A DNA stretch of 64,000 nt from an uncultured Dysgonomonas sp. (GTDB lineage: Bacteria > Bacteroidota > Bacteroidia > Bacteroidales > Dysgonomonadaceae): assembly GCF_900079725.1 (NCBI RefSeq), contig NZ_LT599032.1:2601518-2665517 (forward strand). The letters are read 5' to 3'. Position 1 is the stretch's first letter. Each line of letters begins with the position of its first letter. The notes under the pieces were generated by a model. It saw only the letters and a list, made by a program, of their open reading frames with translations. It was not told the DNA's origin and made no database searches. Positions 10,247 through 18,113 of the stretch are shown here, piece after piece. Both the position numbers and the translations under genes were made by a program.

Positions 10247-10277
10247 CAAAGAAAAGTCATAAAGACACAATTATCAA
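10247..10277 (-). promoter_or_regulatory. Promoter of FISUMP gene 8864
   Basis: On the minus strand TTG (10277-10275), a 20-nt spacer and TTTCTTTG (10254-10247), one mismatch from TAnnTTTG. The predicted leader is about 25 nt. The -33 TTG lies 5 nt downstream of the second TCACA direct repeat. Confidence 0.55.
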
Positions 10278-10282
10278 GTAAT

Positions 10283-10308
10283 TGTGATGGATACAATGTT
10301 TTTGTGAC
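10283..10308 (-). promoter_or_regulatory. TCACA direct repeats, candidate LytTR binding site
   Basis: On the minus strand TATCCGTCACAA and TATCCATCACAA occur as direct repeats; their cores GTCACA (10308-10303) and ATCACA (10288-10283) are 20 bp apart. Two LytTR monomers binding about two helical turns apart on one face is the known mode for this domain. A very similar pair sits downstream of the other membrane LytTR gene (48101-48126). Assignment as operator is inference. Confidence 0.5.
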
Positions 10309-10448
10309 GGATATATTGTGATTCACATTTTATTTCACAGCAATTGTGTTGGGTACATCCGGTTGAAGAGGAAAAGATAAAGATAAAGGAAGTACTTAGT
10401 AACTGTTTAAATTTGGTAGATGAAGCTTTTTGAAAAACTAAAAGCTTC

Positions 10449-11297
10449 TTACATAATCGCGGATTGTATCTCTTTGAGGTAGGGTTTTGATACCGGAATC
10501 TCGATAGTTGTATTGTTTAGCCTGATGCCGTAGTTCTGTTGTTTCCTGAATATTTCCTTTATATATAAAGTATTTATAAGGAAAGCTCTGTGGCATCGCA
10601 TAATTGAAGGATAATCTCTTAACGTATCAATTATTACCGACAAGGTAACACGCAGTGTTTTATGCTGGATATCTTGCTGTTCGGTGAGATAATATATTGT
10701 TACATAGTTTCCCTGAACTTCTGCATACAGAAAATCTGTCGGGGCTAATTCCAATGTTTCTTTCAGTTTGCTGGTAATAATAATCCCGCACTTGTTGAAT
10801 ACGGGATTATTCTTTTTGCGATTTTCCCGTTGATCGGATCGAATAGCTATGTGGTAAATTATAAAAGTCGGAAAAAAAGCAATTGAATAACCGATGAGAT
10901 ACAATACAATTAACTGTACTACGGGAGTATATTGTGAGGAAATCCCTTTAAGATGAAACCAGTTATTTATAACAATCATCAGTAAAGGCATAAGGATGGT
11001 CACAATGGAAATAGGAACTGATAAGAATTTTCCTTTTGTCCAGTTTTTAGGATTATAATATTTTCTGAAGATAAGAGGGAAAATATAGGCAACTACAGCT
11101 GTTACTACTATTGTGGATAATGTAATATATAATATGATCTCCAACGAACGTTGATCGGTAGGCAAACTGTTGGGCTTGAATATAGACATCATTACAAATA
11201 CACAAAAAGAAGGAATTGTAACAATTTGCCACTTTTTATGTTTATGAGGGAAAGGTTCCTTTAAGTAGTTTTGTATTTTTTGAAATAATAAAGGCAT
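10449..11297 (-). CDS. Membrane-anchored LytTR DNA-binding regulator
   Basis: 282 residues. The N-terminal half has four predicted membrane segments (about 28-42, 55-77, 92-110, 125-150). The C-terminal LytTR domain (about 170-282) shows the family pattern: ELAPTDFLYAEVQGNYVTIYY, then LRVTLSVIIDTL, IMRCHRAFLINTLYI and the final IPVSKPYLKEI. It has no receiver domain, so the signal is probably sensed by the membrane part. It has the same layout as the protein at 47177. It reads leftward into the FISUMP gene with a 232-bp gap holding TCACA repeats and a separate promoter; an activator-target pair is likely. Confidence 0.9.
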   Translation of the reverse strand: MPLLFQKIQNYLKEPFPHKHKKWQIVTIPSFCVFVMMSIFKPNSLPTDQRSLEIILYITLSTIVVTAVVAYIFPLIFRKYYNPKNWTKGKFLSVPISIVTILMPLLMIVINNWFHLKGISSQYTPVVQLIVLYLIGYSIAFFPTFIIYHIAIRSDQRENRKKNNPVFNKCGIIITSKLKETLELAPTDFLYAEVQGNYVTIYYLTEQQDIQHKTLRVTLSVIIDTLRDYPSIMRCHRAFLINTLYIKEIFRKQQNYGIRLNNTTIEIPVSKPYLKEIQSAIM

Positions 11298-11354
11298 CTA
11301 CAGTATACTCTATATTAGTCTTCCGCATTCTCTTATACACAAGAGAATGCATAG

Positions 11355-11362
11355 TAAAGATA
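11355..11362 (-). promoter_or_regulatory. -7 promoter box of LytTR gene 10449
   Basis: TATCTTTA on the minus strand, one mismatch from consensus, about 58 bp upstream of the ATG at 11297. Confidence 0.5.
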
Positions 11363-11484
11363 CAACAAAAAAGAAATATAAGCTTTATTATATATGTTAA
11401 AGTCAGATTGTCAGGATAGAGGGCTCGTTGATAGAAGTATGGAAAGAAATATTACTGCGTGAAAATAGATATTTAACACTATTT

Positions 11485-11557
11485 AACTGACGGGATGCTT
11501 TGCTCAGCAAGACAAGCTAATTATTAATTCTTTTCTGTGTTACCTTTGTTACCTTTT
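11485..11557 (+). repeat. Dispersed intergenic repeat, copy 1
   Basis: This lies in the 310-bp gene-free gap 11298-11607. It contains GACGGGATGCTTTGCTCAGC, then GACAAGCTAATTATTAATTC and TGTGTTACCTTTGTTACC. Pieces of the same strings recur at 14834-14880, 15250-15297, 41609-41757, 53489-53510 and, inverted, 61576-61746. Nothing coding is visible. An inverted repeat TGACCGG/CCGGTCA (11581-11610) overlaps the stop codon of the following gene and may act as its terminator. Confidence 0.7.
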
Positions 11558-11607
11558 TCGATTTTTCTAACCAACCCAACTGACCGGGAGTAATAGGTAT
11601 TTACCGG

Positions 11608-12666
11608 TCAATGCAGTAATATCTCTTTTAGCTTTTTCTTTTTGTCAGGGGTAATTTTCAATTGGTTAAGCATATAATCATCTACTGAGCCGCTCATTTC
11701 CCTGATGCATGATATTCCGTATTTCAGGTACGCAAGGTCTGTTTTGGTAAGCATAGTGAGTGCTTCCTGTCGCGATTCGGTGAGACTATCGGCATCTTTT
11801 ACCAGTTTGGTTCGGTCTATCCCTATTCCTGACCACATATAGTCATCCTCTATTACATCCAGAGGGACGTCCAGTGCGCGCAGGAGAAAATAGGTAGCCA
11901 GACCACTCTGGTCTTTACCGAGGTAACAATTATATGCTATCGGATAATTATTTTCGTCGCAGAGATAATCGAAAAAGCGGGCGTAATCATCTGCAAAATT
12001 GATAATCATATCCTTGTACGTATCTTGTGTATAGATTACAGCATCGCCACGAAGGAATTTGCCTTCCAGTACTTTCTGTGAAATAGAGCTATAGCCTTTC
12101 TCTGAAATGGGGATACGTACATTATTTGCACTTTTGAAACGGTCTATAAAGGGCCTTTTCACATCTTCGGACCGGAGATCGATTATTGTCTTTATTCCCA
12201 GGCAGGATAATTCGGTACTATCATGGGGAGTCATACGAAAGAAACTACCCGAACGGAATATTTTGCCCCAACGGATAACGCGGTTGTCATTTGTTACATA
12301 TCCGCCTATATCGCGGAAGTTCTGTATGCTGTCCATTTCGAAGAAGCGGTTTGTGATAATGTTGGACATTGTTCCTGCAATCTTTATCCGGAAGTATTTA
12401 CGCTTTTCTACCGAGTCGGAGGTATTATTTATTATAGCGATATAGTCATTTGATTTTACAGTAAAAGATGGAATGGACGGGAACACACTATCGTTATCCG
12501 AAACGAATATTTCGGCCGGAACATTATCCGTTTCCGGATACAGTTCCCACTTTAATATATAATTACCTTTGGCATCTCTTTCGCACAATGCAGTGACCGT
12601 AGGCTTAGAGGTACAGTTGTAAAAGGTAGCTAATACTGTAATATAGGCGAATAGTTTTAATTTCAT
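11608..12666 (-). CDS. Tyrosine-phosphatase-like protein with altered catalytic loop
   Basis: 352 residues from ATG 12666; the alternative ATG at 12681 adds five residues ahead of the hydrophobic leader. N-terminal leader MKLKLFAYITVLATF then YNC suggests export; the lipobox is poor. The fold is that of PF13350-type Tyr/Ser phosphatases: NFRDIGGY, WGKIFRSG, TIIDLRS and the P-loop region. The P-loop reads NCYLGKDQSG (246-255), while active members and the neighbouring paralogue have HCxAGKDRxG. The nucleophile Cys247 is kept, but His is Asn246 and the essential Arg is Gln253. Catalysis by the standard mechanism is therefore unlikely; a phospho-ligand-binding pseudophosphatase role is possible. 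It is divergent from the intact paralogue at 12934. Confidence 0.85.
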   Translation of the reverse strand: MKLKLFAYITVLATFYNCTSKPTVTALCERDAKGNYILKWELYPETDNVPAEIFVSDNDSVFPSIPSFTVKSNDYIAIINNTSDSVEKRKYFRIKIAGTMSNIITNRFFEMDSIQNFRDIGGYVTNDNRVIRWGKIFRSGSFFRMTPHDSTELSCLGIKTIIDLRSEDVKRPFIDRFKSANNVRIPISEKGYSSISQKVLEGKFLRGDAVIYTQDTYKDMIINFADDYARFFDYLCDENNYPIAYNCYLGKDQSGLATYFLLRALDVPLDVIEDDYMWSGIGIDRTKLVKDADSLTESRQEALTMLTKTDLAYLKYGISCIREMSGSVDDYMLNQLKITPDKKKKLKEILLH

Positions 12667-12790
12667 GTCACAAGCAATCATTTATTTAAGGTCTGCGACC
12701 TCTTTTATTACTTTAGTATCTCTTTAAAACATATGTTAGATAACGATATTATATAAGGTTTTGATCTCCGTATCAACGGAGGTCTTATAG

Positions 12791-12798
12791 CAAAGATA
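12791..12798 (-). promoter_or_regulatory. -7 promoter box of phosphatase-like gene 11608
   Basis: TATCTTTG on the minus strand, a perfect consensus, about 125 bp upstream of the ATG at 12666 and divergent from the box at 12911. Confidence 0.6.
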
Positions 12799-12910
12799 CA
12801 TTAGTCTGATGTGTTTGTCAATAGAATGCATTCTTTTTGCGAAGATTTACCTTTTTTTTACACTTGAATGTGATTTAACTCTATGATAGGAAATATTTCA
12901 ACTAAATCCG

Positions 12911-12918
12911 TATATTTG
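12911..12918 (+). promoter_or_regulatory. -7 promoter box of phosphatase gene 12934
   Basis: TATATTTG, a perfect TAnnTTTG. Its position shows that the in-frame ATG at 12883 lies upstream of the transcript, so translation should start at 12934 with a very short leader. Confidence 0.6.
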
Positions 12919-12933
12919 CCATGTATTAACAAT

Positions 12934-13941
12934 ATGGTAAAAGAAGAGGTAAATAATTATCAGGAAAGGACATCTCTGTTAACAATGGATAAAGCCATTC
13001 GGAAAGCTCAAATAATACGGGAGAAATATTCAAAGGAAGCAAGCCTGAAGCTCGAAGCTAAAGGCAACTGGTCTTTGTATGCAGGGAGTTCTGTGGATAC
13101 GATAAACAGGACTATGCCCATATTGACAGGCAATGGCAGTGGTAGCTTCTTCCTTAGTGTTAGTACGTATAGCCGCGTTTATTTTGAACTGGTTTGTGGT
13201 AACGAACGATTGATTCTTACCGAAAGACACCTTCCCATGGCCGGAGGATATAATTTCCGCGATCTGGGCGGTTTCAGAACAATGGATGGGCGATATACAA
13301 AATGGGGTAAGCTTTTCAGGGCAGACGAATTATCCAATCTTACCGCCGACGATCTGAAATACCTCTCGAGTATACCAATAACTTCTGTTATAGATTTCAG
13401 GGCACAAAGCGAAGCCCGCCGTTCACCGGACAAACTGCCTTCTACCGTTCATTTTACCTATCCTATAGCCATTACACCGGGCAACCTTAGTTCGGAAGGA
13501 ATTCAGGCTAATATGCTGAAAACGAATATCGACTCTCATATGAAACATATGAACCGCCTGCTGGTAAGCAACCCGGCATGCGTGAGGGCTTTTCGTATAT
13601 TCTTTGCAATAGTGCAAAACAATCTTAGTGCTCCTCTCATCTTCCATTGCTCTGCAGGGAAAGACAGGGCAGGTATGGCTACAGCGCTGGTGCTCTTTGC
13701 CTTGGGTGTGGATGAAGCAACAGTGATGGACGATTACCTGATGTCGAAAATTTATCTGAGTGATAAATATGATGCTTTCATAGCAAAGTATCCACGGGCA
13801 GAATCAATATTCACGGTAAAGCGTATGTTTCTGCAGGCGGGCATAAATCAGATAAAGAGGGACCACGGTAGTATAATGAATTTCCTCACCAAGGAACTTA
13901 AAGTAGATGTGGTGAGAATGAGACGCTTATATCTGGAATGA
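12934..13941 (+). CDS. Tyrosine/serine protein phosphatase (PF13350-like), catalytic
   Basis: 335 residues from ATG 12934. No signal peptide, so cytoplasmic. The N-terminal ~85 residues form a beta-rich domain, followed by YNFRDLGGF, KWGKLFRADEL, SVIDFRAQSEA and the intact CX5R loop HCSAGKDRAG (238-247: His238, Cys239, Arg245). The downstream MDDYLMS matches the conserved acidic segment of the family. The family dephosphorylates phosphotyrosine, phosphoserine or phosphoinositides; the substrate here is unknown. It pairs divergently with the exported, loop-damaged paralogue at 11608, a duplication in which one copy kept and one lost the catalytic residues. Confidence 0.9.
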   Translation: MVKEEVNNYQERTSLLTMDKAIRKAQIIREKYSKEASLKLEAKGNWSLYAGSSVDTINRTMPILTGNGSGSFFLSVSTYSRVYFELVCGNERLILTERHLPMAGGYNFRDLGGFRTMDGRYTKWGKLFRADELSNLTADDLKYLSSIPITSVIDFRAQSEARRSPDKLPSTVHFTYPIAITPGNLSSEGIQANMLKTNIDSHMKHMNRLLVSNPACVRAFRIFFAIVQNNLSAPLIFHCSAGKDRAGMATALVLFALGVDEATVMDDYLMSKIYLSDKYDAFIAKYPRAESIFTVKRMFLQAGINQIKRDHGSIMNFLTKELKVDVVRMRRLYLE

Positions 13942-14099
13942 TAAAGAACGGATGGGTATCGGCCCATTATAAAATATCATGATTCGCTGAAACAAAAGTG
14001 ATGCCTTTATTGTTTATCTATTGTATGTCGCACAGGTCAGACTGAAAATCTATTATAGATAGAATCAATATTAACATTTACATATTCAATTGTTAATAC

Positions 14100-14130
14100 T
14101 TGGATTTGAAAATCGCAATTATTATCTTTG
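14100..14130 (+). promoter_or_regulatory. Promoter of ferritin-like gene
   Basis: TTG (14100-14102), a 20-nt spacer and TATCTTTG (14123-14130): a full Bacteroidetes-type promoter. The leader is about 35 nt and ends in an A/T-rich translation-initiation region (AAATAAATAAATTTTATAATT). Confidence 0.7.
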
Positions 14131-14169
14131 TCTATATAGAAACAACATAAATAAATAAATTTTATAATT

Positions 14170-14574
14170 ATGAGCACATCTACATTAAAAGAAAAGAAAG
14201 CTGCATCAGTAAATGCAGAAATCGGAACATTTTTAGGTAAAGTATTTGCTTTTAATAGCAGTTTGAAACTTCACCACTGGCATATAACCGGCAAAGGTAG
14301 TTATGCAGCGCATATTGCACTTGATCAGGCTATCGGCGACCTGTTGGATGTAACAGACCGTCTGGTAGAAACTTCTTATGCAGTAAAAGGAGACCTGGAT
14401 ATTGTAATTCCTGAAACAAAGAATCCTACAAACATTGTAAAACATGCTGAGGACTTCTTTAAATATACAGAAGGGCAAAGAGAATTATTTGCTGAAGCTT
14501 TCACTCAGGCAATTATTGATGACTATCAGGAAGCAATCCAGCAGTTATTGTACCGTCTGAAAAGACTACAATAA
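14170..14574 (+). CDS. Small ferritin-like/Dps-like four-helix protein
   Basis: 134 residues. The N-terminal segment KVFAFNSSLKLHHWHITGKGSYAAHIALDQAIGDLLDVTDRLVET resembles the first two helices of Dps and related ferritin-like proteins (LHW...H...D..E), where these residues form the di-iron site. It is shorter than a typical Dps (about 160), and the second half (helices 3-4) lacks an obvious second E-x-x-H set, so it may instead belong to the DUF5856 group. Probable cytoplasmic iron or stress protein; the exact role is unproven. It is a monocistron with a clean promoter and terminator. Confidence 0.75.
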   Translation: MSTSTLKEKKAASVNAEIGTFLGKVFAFNSSLKLHHWHITGKGSYAAHIALDQAIGDLLDVTDRLVETSYAVKGDLDIVIPETKNPTNIVKHAEDFFKYTEGQRELFAEAFTQAIIDDYQEAIQQLLYRLKRLQ

Positions 14575-14608
14575 TAATAGAACTGATACAAGAAAATAAG
14601 GAATAATA

Positions 14609-14646
14609 GGACAGGGATTAATAGATAATCCCTGTCCTTATTTTGT
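14609..14646 (+). terminator. Intrinsic terminator after ferritin-like gene
   Basis: GGACAGGGATTA (14609-14620), a 5-nt loop and TAATCCCTGTCC (14626-14637), a perfect 12-bp stem followed by TTATTTTGT. Confidence 0.92.
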
Positions 14647-14833
14647 ATAGCTATACAATCATTCTTACAAGGTGAGGGCAGACGAAATATGTGTTTTTAT
14701 GCAGAAAGTTTATCTATATATGTAGCTGTTAGCCTTTAGCTGATAGCTTGTAGTTCTTTGATGTATTGGGATAAGTTTTAAGTACTAAGTTGAAAGTTAT
14801 ATGAGATACGGGTAGACAAGACACGAGATACAA

Positions 14834-14880
14834 GTTGTTCACTGATGACTGACAAGCTAATTATTAATTTTTCATTCTTA
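14834..14880 (+). repeat. Dispersed intergenic repeat, copy 2
   Basis: Contains TTGTTCACTG and GACAAGCTAATTATTAATTT then TTCATTCTTAAT, also found (inverted) near 61610-61700 and in part at 11509-11530. Confidence 0.65.
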
Positions 14881-14928
14881 ATGCGAATCAGTAGTTGAGA
14901 TTTAATGTTCTATTTTATCTAACGCGCC

Positions 14929-15180
14929 TATCGGCTTGTTTTTCATTTTGCCTTGATGCAAAACGAAACAAAAAATCAAGGCTGCATCCCTTTGGCGACC
15001 CAAAACCGCAGCTTCGGTGGTGCAAAATAATACGGAATCATCCATAGCCGGATTATCAGTCGTGTATAGCAACTACCGTATTTTGCCCTACACCTCCGCT
15101 TTACGGATTGGGTACCCCGCCTGTGGAACGGAGCGCTAGCCTTTTGGTTCGTTTTGGGCAATGCCAAAATGAACGTTTAA
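14929..15180. mobile_element. Imperfect palindromic non-coding element, MITE-like
   Basis: About 250 bp that folds on itself. The left arm carries AAAACGAAACAAAA and the right arm TTTTGGTTCGTTTT, inverted with one mismatch. Further in, GCAAAATAATACGG faces CCGTATTTTGC, and GGCT...GGCG...CCCAAxxCCG faces its complement on the right. Each end also has a local hairpin: GCCTTGAT/ATCAAGGC on the left and GTTCGTTTTGG/CCAAAATGAAC on the right. There is no transposase and no flanking duplication that I can prove. A non-autonomous element or a structured RNA are both possible. Confidence 0.5.
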
Positions 15181-15249
15181 GCGCAACGTAGTGCAGCAGA
15201 AAATAATAGAACAATTTTATACTACAATAATTACTCTAACTACTGATTG

Positions 15250-15297
15250 GAATTCTTAATTATTAATTGCTTTCTGTGTTACCTTTGTTACTTTTTT
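15250..15297 (+). repeat. Dispersed intergenic repeat, copy 3
   Basis: ATTCTTAATTATTAATTGCT then TTCTGTGTTACCTTTGTTAC and a T-run: the same order of motifs as 11520-11557 and the inverted copy at 61576. Confidence 0.65.
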
Positions 15298-15478
15298 AAC
15301 CATATAGAGTTAACAGATGCAAAATAGGCAGTGCAAAATAAGGGAAAAGTTGTCAGATCTGTCAGATTTTAACTGTAGGCAGTTAAAAAATGTAGATAAG
15401 AGCAGTAGTTAAAATTCCCGATTTTTCGTTTACCCTGTTACAAGGTTATTAAAAGCGGCTTTGAACAATAAAAATTTA

Positions 15479-15486
15479 TATCTTTG
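15479..15486 (+). promoter_or_regulatory. -7 promoter box of fhs
   Basis: TATCTTTG followed by TGCTCCC, 33 bp upstream of the fhs ATG; the same TATCTTTGTGCTCCC string precedes ffh at 55247. Confidence 0.65.
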
Positions 15487-15518
15487 TGCTCCCAAAAGAA
15501 AATACACAGTAACAAAGG

Positions 15519-17186
15519 ATGAAAACAGATATTGAAATAGCCGGAAGTATCCAACTTGATAAGATTTCAGATGTAGCAAATAAAGCAGGAATCAATGCCG
15601 AAGAACTGCATCAGTATGGTAAACATATAGCAAAAATCCCTGCCTCCTTCATTGACGACCAGAGAATGAAGAAGAGCAATCTTATTCTTGTAACAGCCAT
15701 CACACCCACAAAGGCCGGGATAGGTAAAACTACCACATCTATCGGCTTAGCTTTAGGTCTGAATAAGATCGGAGCTAAAACAATAGTAGCACTTCGCGAG
15801 CCTTCTCTCGGGCCATGCTTCGGGATGAAAGGCGGAGCTGCCGGAGGTGGTTACGCCCAAGTACTACCGATGGAAGACATCAATCTCCACTTTACCGGAG
15901 ATTTTCATGCCATAACATCTGCGCATAATATGATTACAGCTCTGCTCGACAACTATCTTTACCGGAACAGGGGTACAGATAATTATCTCAAAGAGGTAGT
16001 ATGGAAAAGGGTGCTCGATGTAAATGACAGAAACCTCAGATATATTGTATCGGGACTAAACGGTTCAGAAAATGGGGTTCCGGCCGAAACGGGATTCGAG
16101 ATTACTCCCGCATCAGAGATTATGGCAATCCTTTGCCTGTCTTCTGATATAGAAGATCTTAAAAGGCGCATTGGAAATATTATACTTGGTTATTTTGCTA
16201 ACGGGAATGTGTTCACTGTAAAAGATCTTGGTGTAGCCGGTGCCATTACCGTACTGCTAAAGGATGCGATAAACCCGAATCTGGTACAAACCACAGAGCA
16301 ATCTCCTGCCATCATACACGGAGGGCCGTTTGCCAACATCGCTCACGGATGCAATTCGTTGATAGCGACAAAGATGGCTATGAGCCATGCCGACTATGTA
16401 ATCACCGAAGCCGGATTTGGTGCAGATCTTGGTGCAGAGAAATTCTTCAATATCAAATGCAGAAAGGGGCAGATATCACCCAAGCTCACCATTATTGTAG
16501 CCACAACTCAAGCTCTGAAAATGCATGGAGATGTACCGATTGAAAGCATCAAGGAGAGGAATAGGGAAGGGCTGATAAAAGGGTTCGCTAACCTTGACAA
16601 GCATATCGCGAACATGAAATCGTTCGGACAAAGCGTTATGGTTGCTCTAAACCGGTATGGATTCGATTCCGAAGAAGAAATAGAATTGATAAAAGATCAC
16701 TGTCATCAATTGGGGGTAAGTTTTGCCTTGAACGATTCTTTTACAAAGGGAGGAGAAGGAGCAATTGAATTTGCAGAAGAGGTAGTCAGACAAGTAGAGA
16801 ACAGACCATCCCAGGATCTTAGCTTTACATATAAAGATAGTGATTCTATAGAAGAGAAAATAAACAAGATCGCCAAATCGATATATGGGGCGGCATCGGT
16901 CAGAATTGGAGATAAAGCCCGCAAAAAGCTGGCTCTGATAGAGAAGCAGGGGATTAATCATTACCCAGTCTGTATTGCTAAAACCCAATACTCTTTTTCA
17001 GACAATGCTCATGCTTATGGTACACCCACAGGTTTTACTCTTACTGTGAATGATATTGTAATTAACAATGGAGCTGAGTTTATAGTAGCTATTGCCGGAA
17101 GTATTATGCGCATGCCGGGTTTACCTGCTGTCCCTCAGGCTGAATATATTGATATCGTAGATGGTAAGATTGTAGGACTGAGTTAA
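15519..17186 (+). CDS. fhs: Formate-tetrahydrofolate ligase
   Basis: 555 residues, the full family length. Makes 10-formyl-THF from formate, THF and ATP in one-carbon metabolism. P-loop [10 protein letters not shown] at about 63-72; conserved [33 protein letters not shown]-type segment ([15 protein letters not shown]) and [14 protein letters not shown]-type segment ([14 protein letters not shown]). The C-terminal [13 protein letters not shown] is diagnostic. The cytoplasmic enzyme supplies purine synthesis (purC is at 60455). It is followed by a separate promoter for the next gene, so is probably monocistronic. Confidence 0.98.
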   Translation: MKTDIEIAGSIQLDKISDVANKAGINAEELHQYGKHIAKIPASFIDDQRMKKSNLILVTAITPTKAGIGKTTTSIGLALGLNKIGAKTIVALREPSLGPCFGMKGGAAGGGYAQVLPMEDINLHFTGDFHAITSAHNMITALLDNYLYRNRGTDNYLKEVVWKRVLDVNDRNLRYIVSGLNGSENGVPAETGFEITPASEIMAILCLSSDIEDLKRRIGNIILGYFANGNVFTVKDLGVAGAITVLLKDAINPNLVQTTEQSPAIIHGGPFANIAHGCNSLIATKMAMSHADYVITEAGFGADLGAEKFFNIKCRKGQISPKLTIIVATTQALKMHGDVPIESIKERNREGLIKGFANLDKHIANMKSFGQSVMVALNRYGFDSEEEIELIKDHCHQLGVSFALNDSFTKGGEGAIEFAEEVVRQVENRPSQDLSFTYKDSDSIEEKINKIAKSIYGAASVRIGDKARKKLALIEKQGINHYPVCIAKTQYSFSDNAHAYGTPTGFTLTVNDIVINNGAEFIVAIAGSIMRMPGLPAVPQAEYIDIVDGKIVGLS

Positions 17187-17203
17187 GATGTCAGGTATAT
17201 CTA

Positions 17204-17236
17204 TTGCTTTGGTAATTATATTATTAACTATCTTTG
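17204..17236 (+). promoter_or_regulatory. Promoter of DUF1460 gene
   Basis: TTG at 17204-17206, or 17209-17211 with a 17-nt spacer, then TATCTTTG at 17229-17236, only 10 bp before the ATG at 17247. The leader is therefore nearly absent. Confidence 0.55.
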
Positions 17237-17246
17237 TGCTTTAAAT

Positions 17247-18107
17247 ATGAAACCTGTAAGATTAGTTATACTCATACTCTCATTGCTGGCTCTGTCGAAT
17301 GTAGCTAAAGGAGGAGATATAATCTCCACTCCGTCCGATGTGCGTATCTACGAAACCTATATAAAGCAGTTTGAAAAGCAGAGAGACAGGCCTTTTGAAG
17401 AAATATTGATCAATACCGCCAAATATTTTCTGGGAAAACCATATGTTGCGTCCACACTAGAGATATCGGATGCGGAGCGAATGGTTATTAACCTGAGAGA
17501 ATTTGATTGTACTACTTTTGTCGAAAACTGTATTGCGTTGTCACAGGTTATCAAATCCGGTGATTTTTCTTACAACCATTATCTGCAAACACTAATAACA
17601 ATGCGTTATCGGGACGGTGAGGTTGCCGGCTACACATCGCGCCTGCATTATACGAGTGATTGGATATATGAAAATGAAAAACATGGGATGCTGAAAAATA
17701 TCAGTTCAGAAATCGGAGGGGAGAAGGTTAAAAAGGATATCAACTTTATGACAATACACCCTCAATTATATAAGCATCTCAAAAACAACGCACAAAACAT
17801 TGATAAGCTGGATAAAATAGAGAAGGACATTTCTAAGAGAAATGCTTATGAAGTACTGCCGACAGCTGGAATCTATAATAATGGGCAAAAAATAAAAACC
17901 GGGGATATAATTGTATTTGCCACATCAATAGCGGGTTTGGATTATTCTCATGTAGGAATTGCTTATTGGCAAAAAGAGAAGTTACATTTCATTCATGCAT
18001 CGAGCAAGGCTAAACAGGTGATTATTGAGCAAAAAACACTTCTGGAGTATTGCCAGACTTCAAAGAATTGTACAGGCGTAACTGTGCTCCGCATTAATCA
18101 AAAATAA
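17247..18107 (+). CDS. DUF1460 family N-acetylmuramoyl-L-alanine amidase-like protein
   Basis: 286 residues with a signal peptide (about 1-22, LALSNVAKGG). NlpC/P60-type fold of the DUF1460 (PF07313) family: the nucleophile Cys lies in EFDCTTFVENC near residue 90, the His in LDYSHVGIAYW near 235, then HASSKAKQVII. Crystallised family members from Bacteroides cleave or recycle peptidoglycan fragments in the periplasm. It is co-directional with and 6 bp from the CPBP protease gene, so the two are co-transcribed. Confidence 0.9.
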   Translation: MKPVRLVILILSLLALSNVAKGGDIISTPSDVRIYETYIKQFEKQRDRPFEEILINTAKYFLGKPYVASTLEISDAERMVINLREFDCTTFVENCIALSQVIKSGDFSYNHYLQTLITMRYRDGEVAGYTSRLHYTSDWIYENEKHGMLKNISSEIGGEKVKKDINFMTIHPQLYKHLKNNAQNIDKLDKIEKDISKRNAYEVLPTAGIYNNGQKIKTGDIIVFATSIAGLDYSHVGIAYWQKEKLHFIHASSKAKQVIIEQKTLLEYCQTSKNCTGVTVLRINQK

Positions 18108-18113
18108 AAAGCG

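Larger units (their letters stand above)
14647..15518. other. 870-bp gene-free region with repeats
   Basis: No convincing gene. It holds two copies of the dispersed intergenic repeat (14834-14880 and 15250-15297), a palindromic element (14929-15180), a small hairpin TTTAACTG-TAGG-CAGTTAAA near 15377, and the fhs promoter at its right end. Composition is visibly more G+C-rich inside 14929-15180 than in the flanks. Confidence 0.7.

Noticed and set aside
14976-15167. 63-codon minus-strand frame in the palindromic element
   Set aside because: No family features. The DNA is better explained by inverted repeats, and such frames arise by chance in more G+C-rich non-coding DNA.
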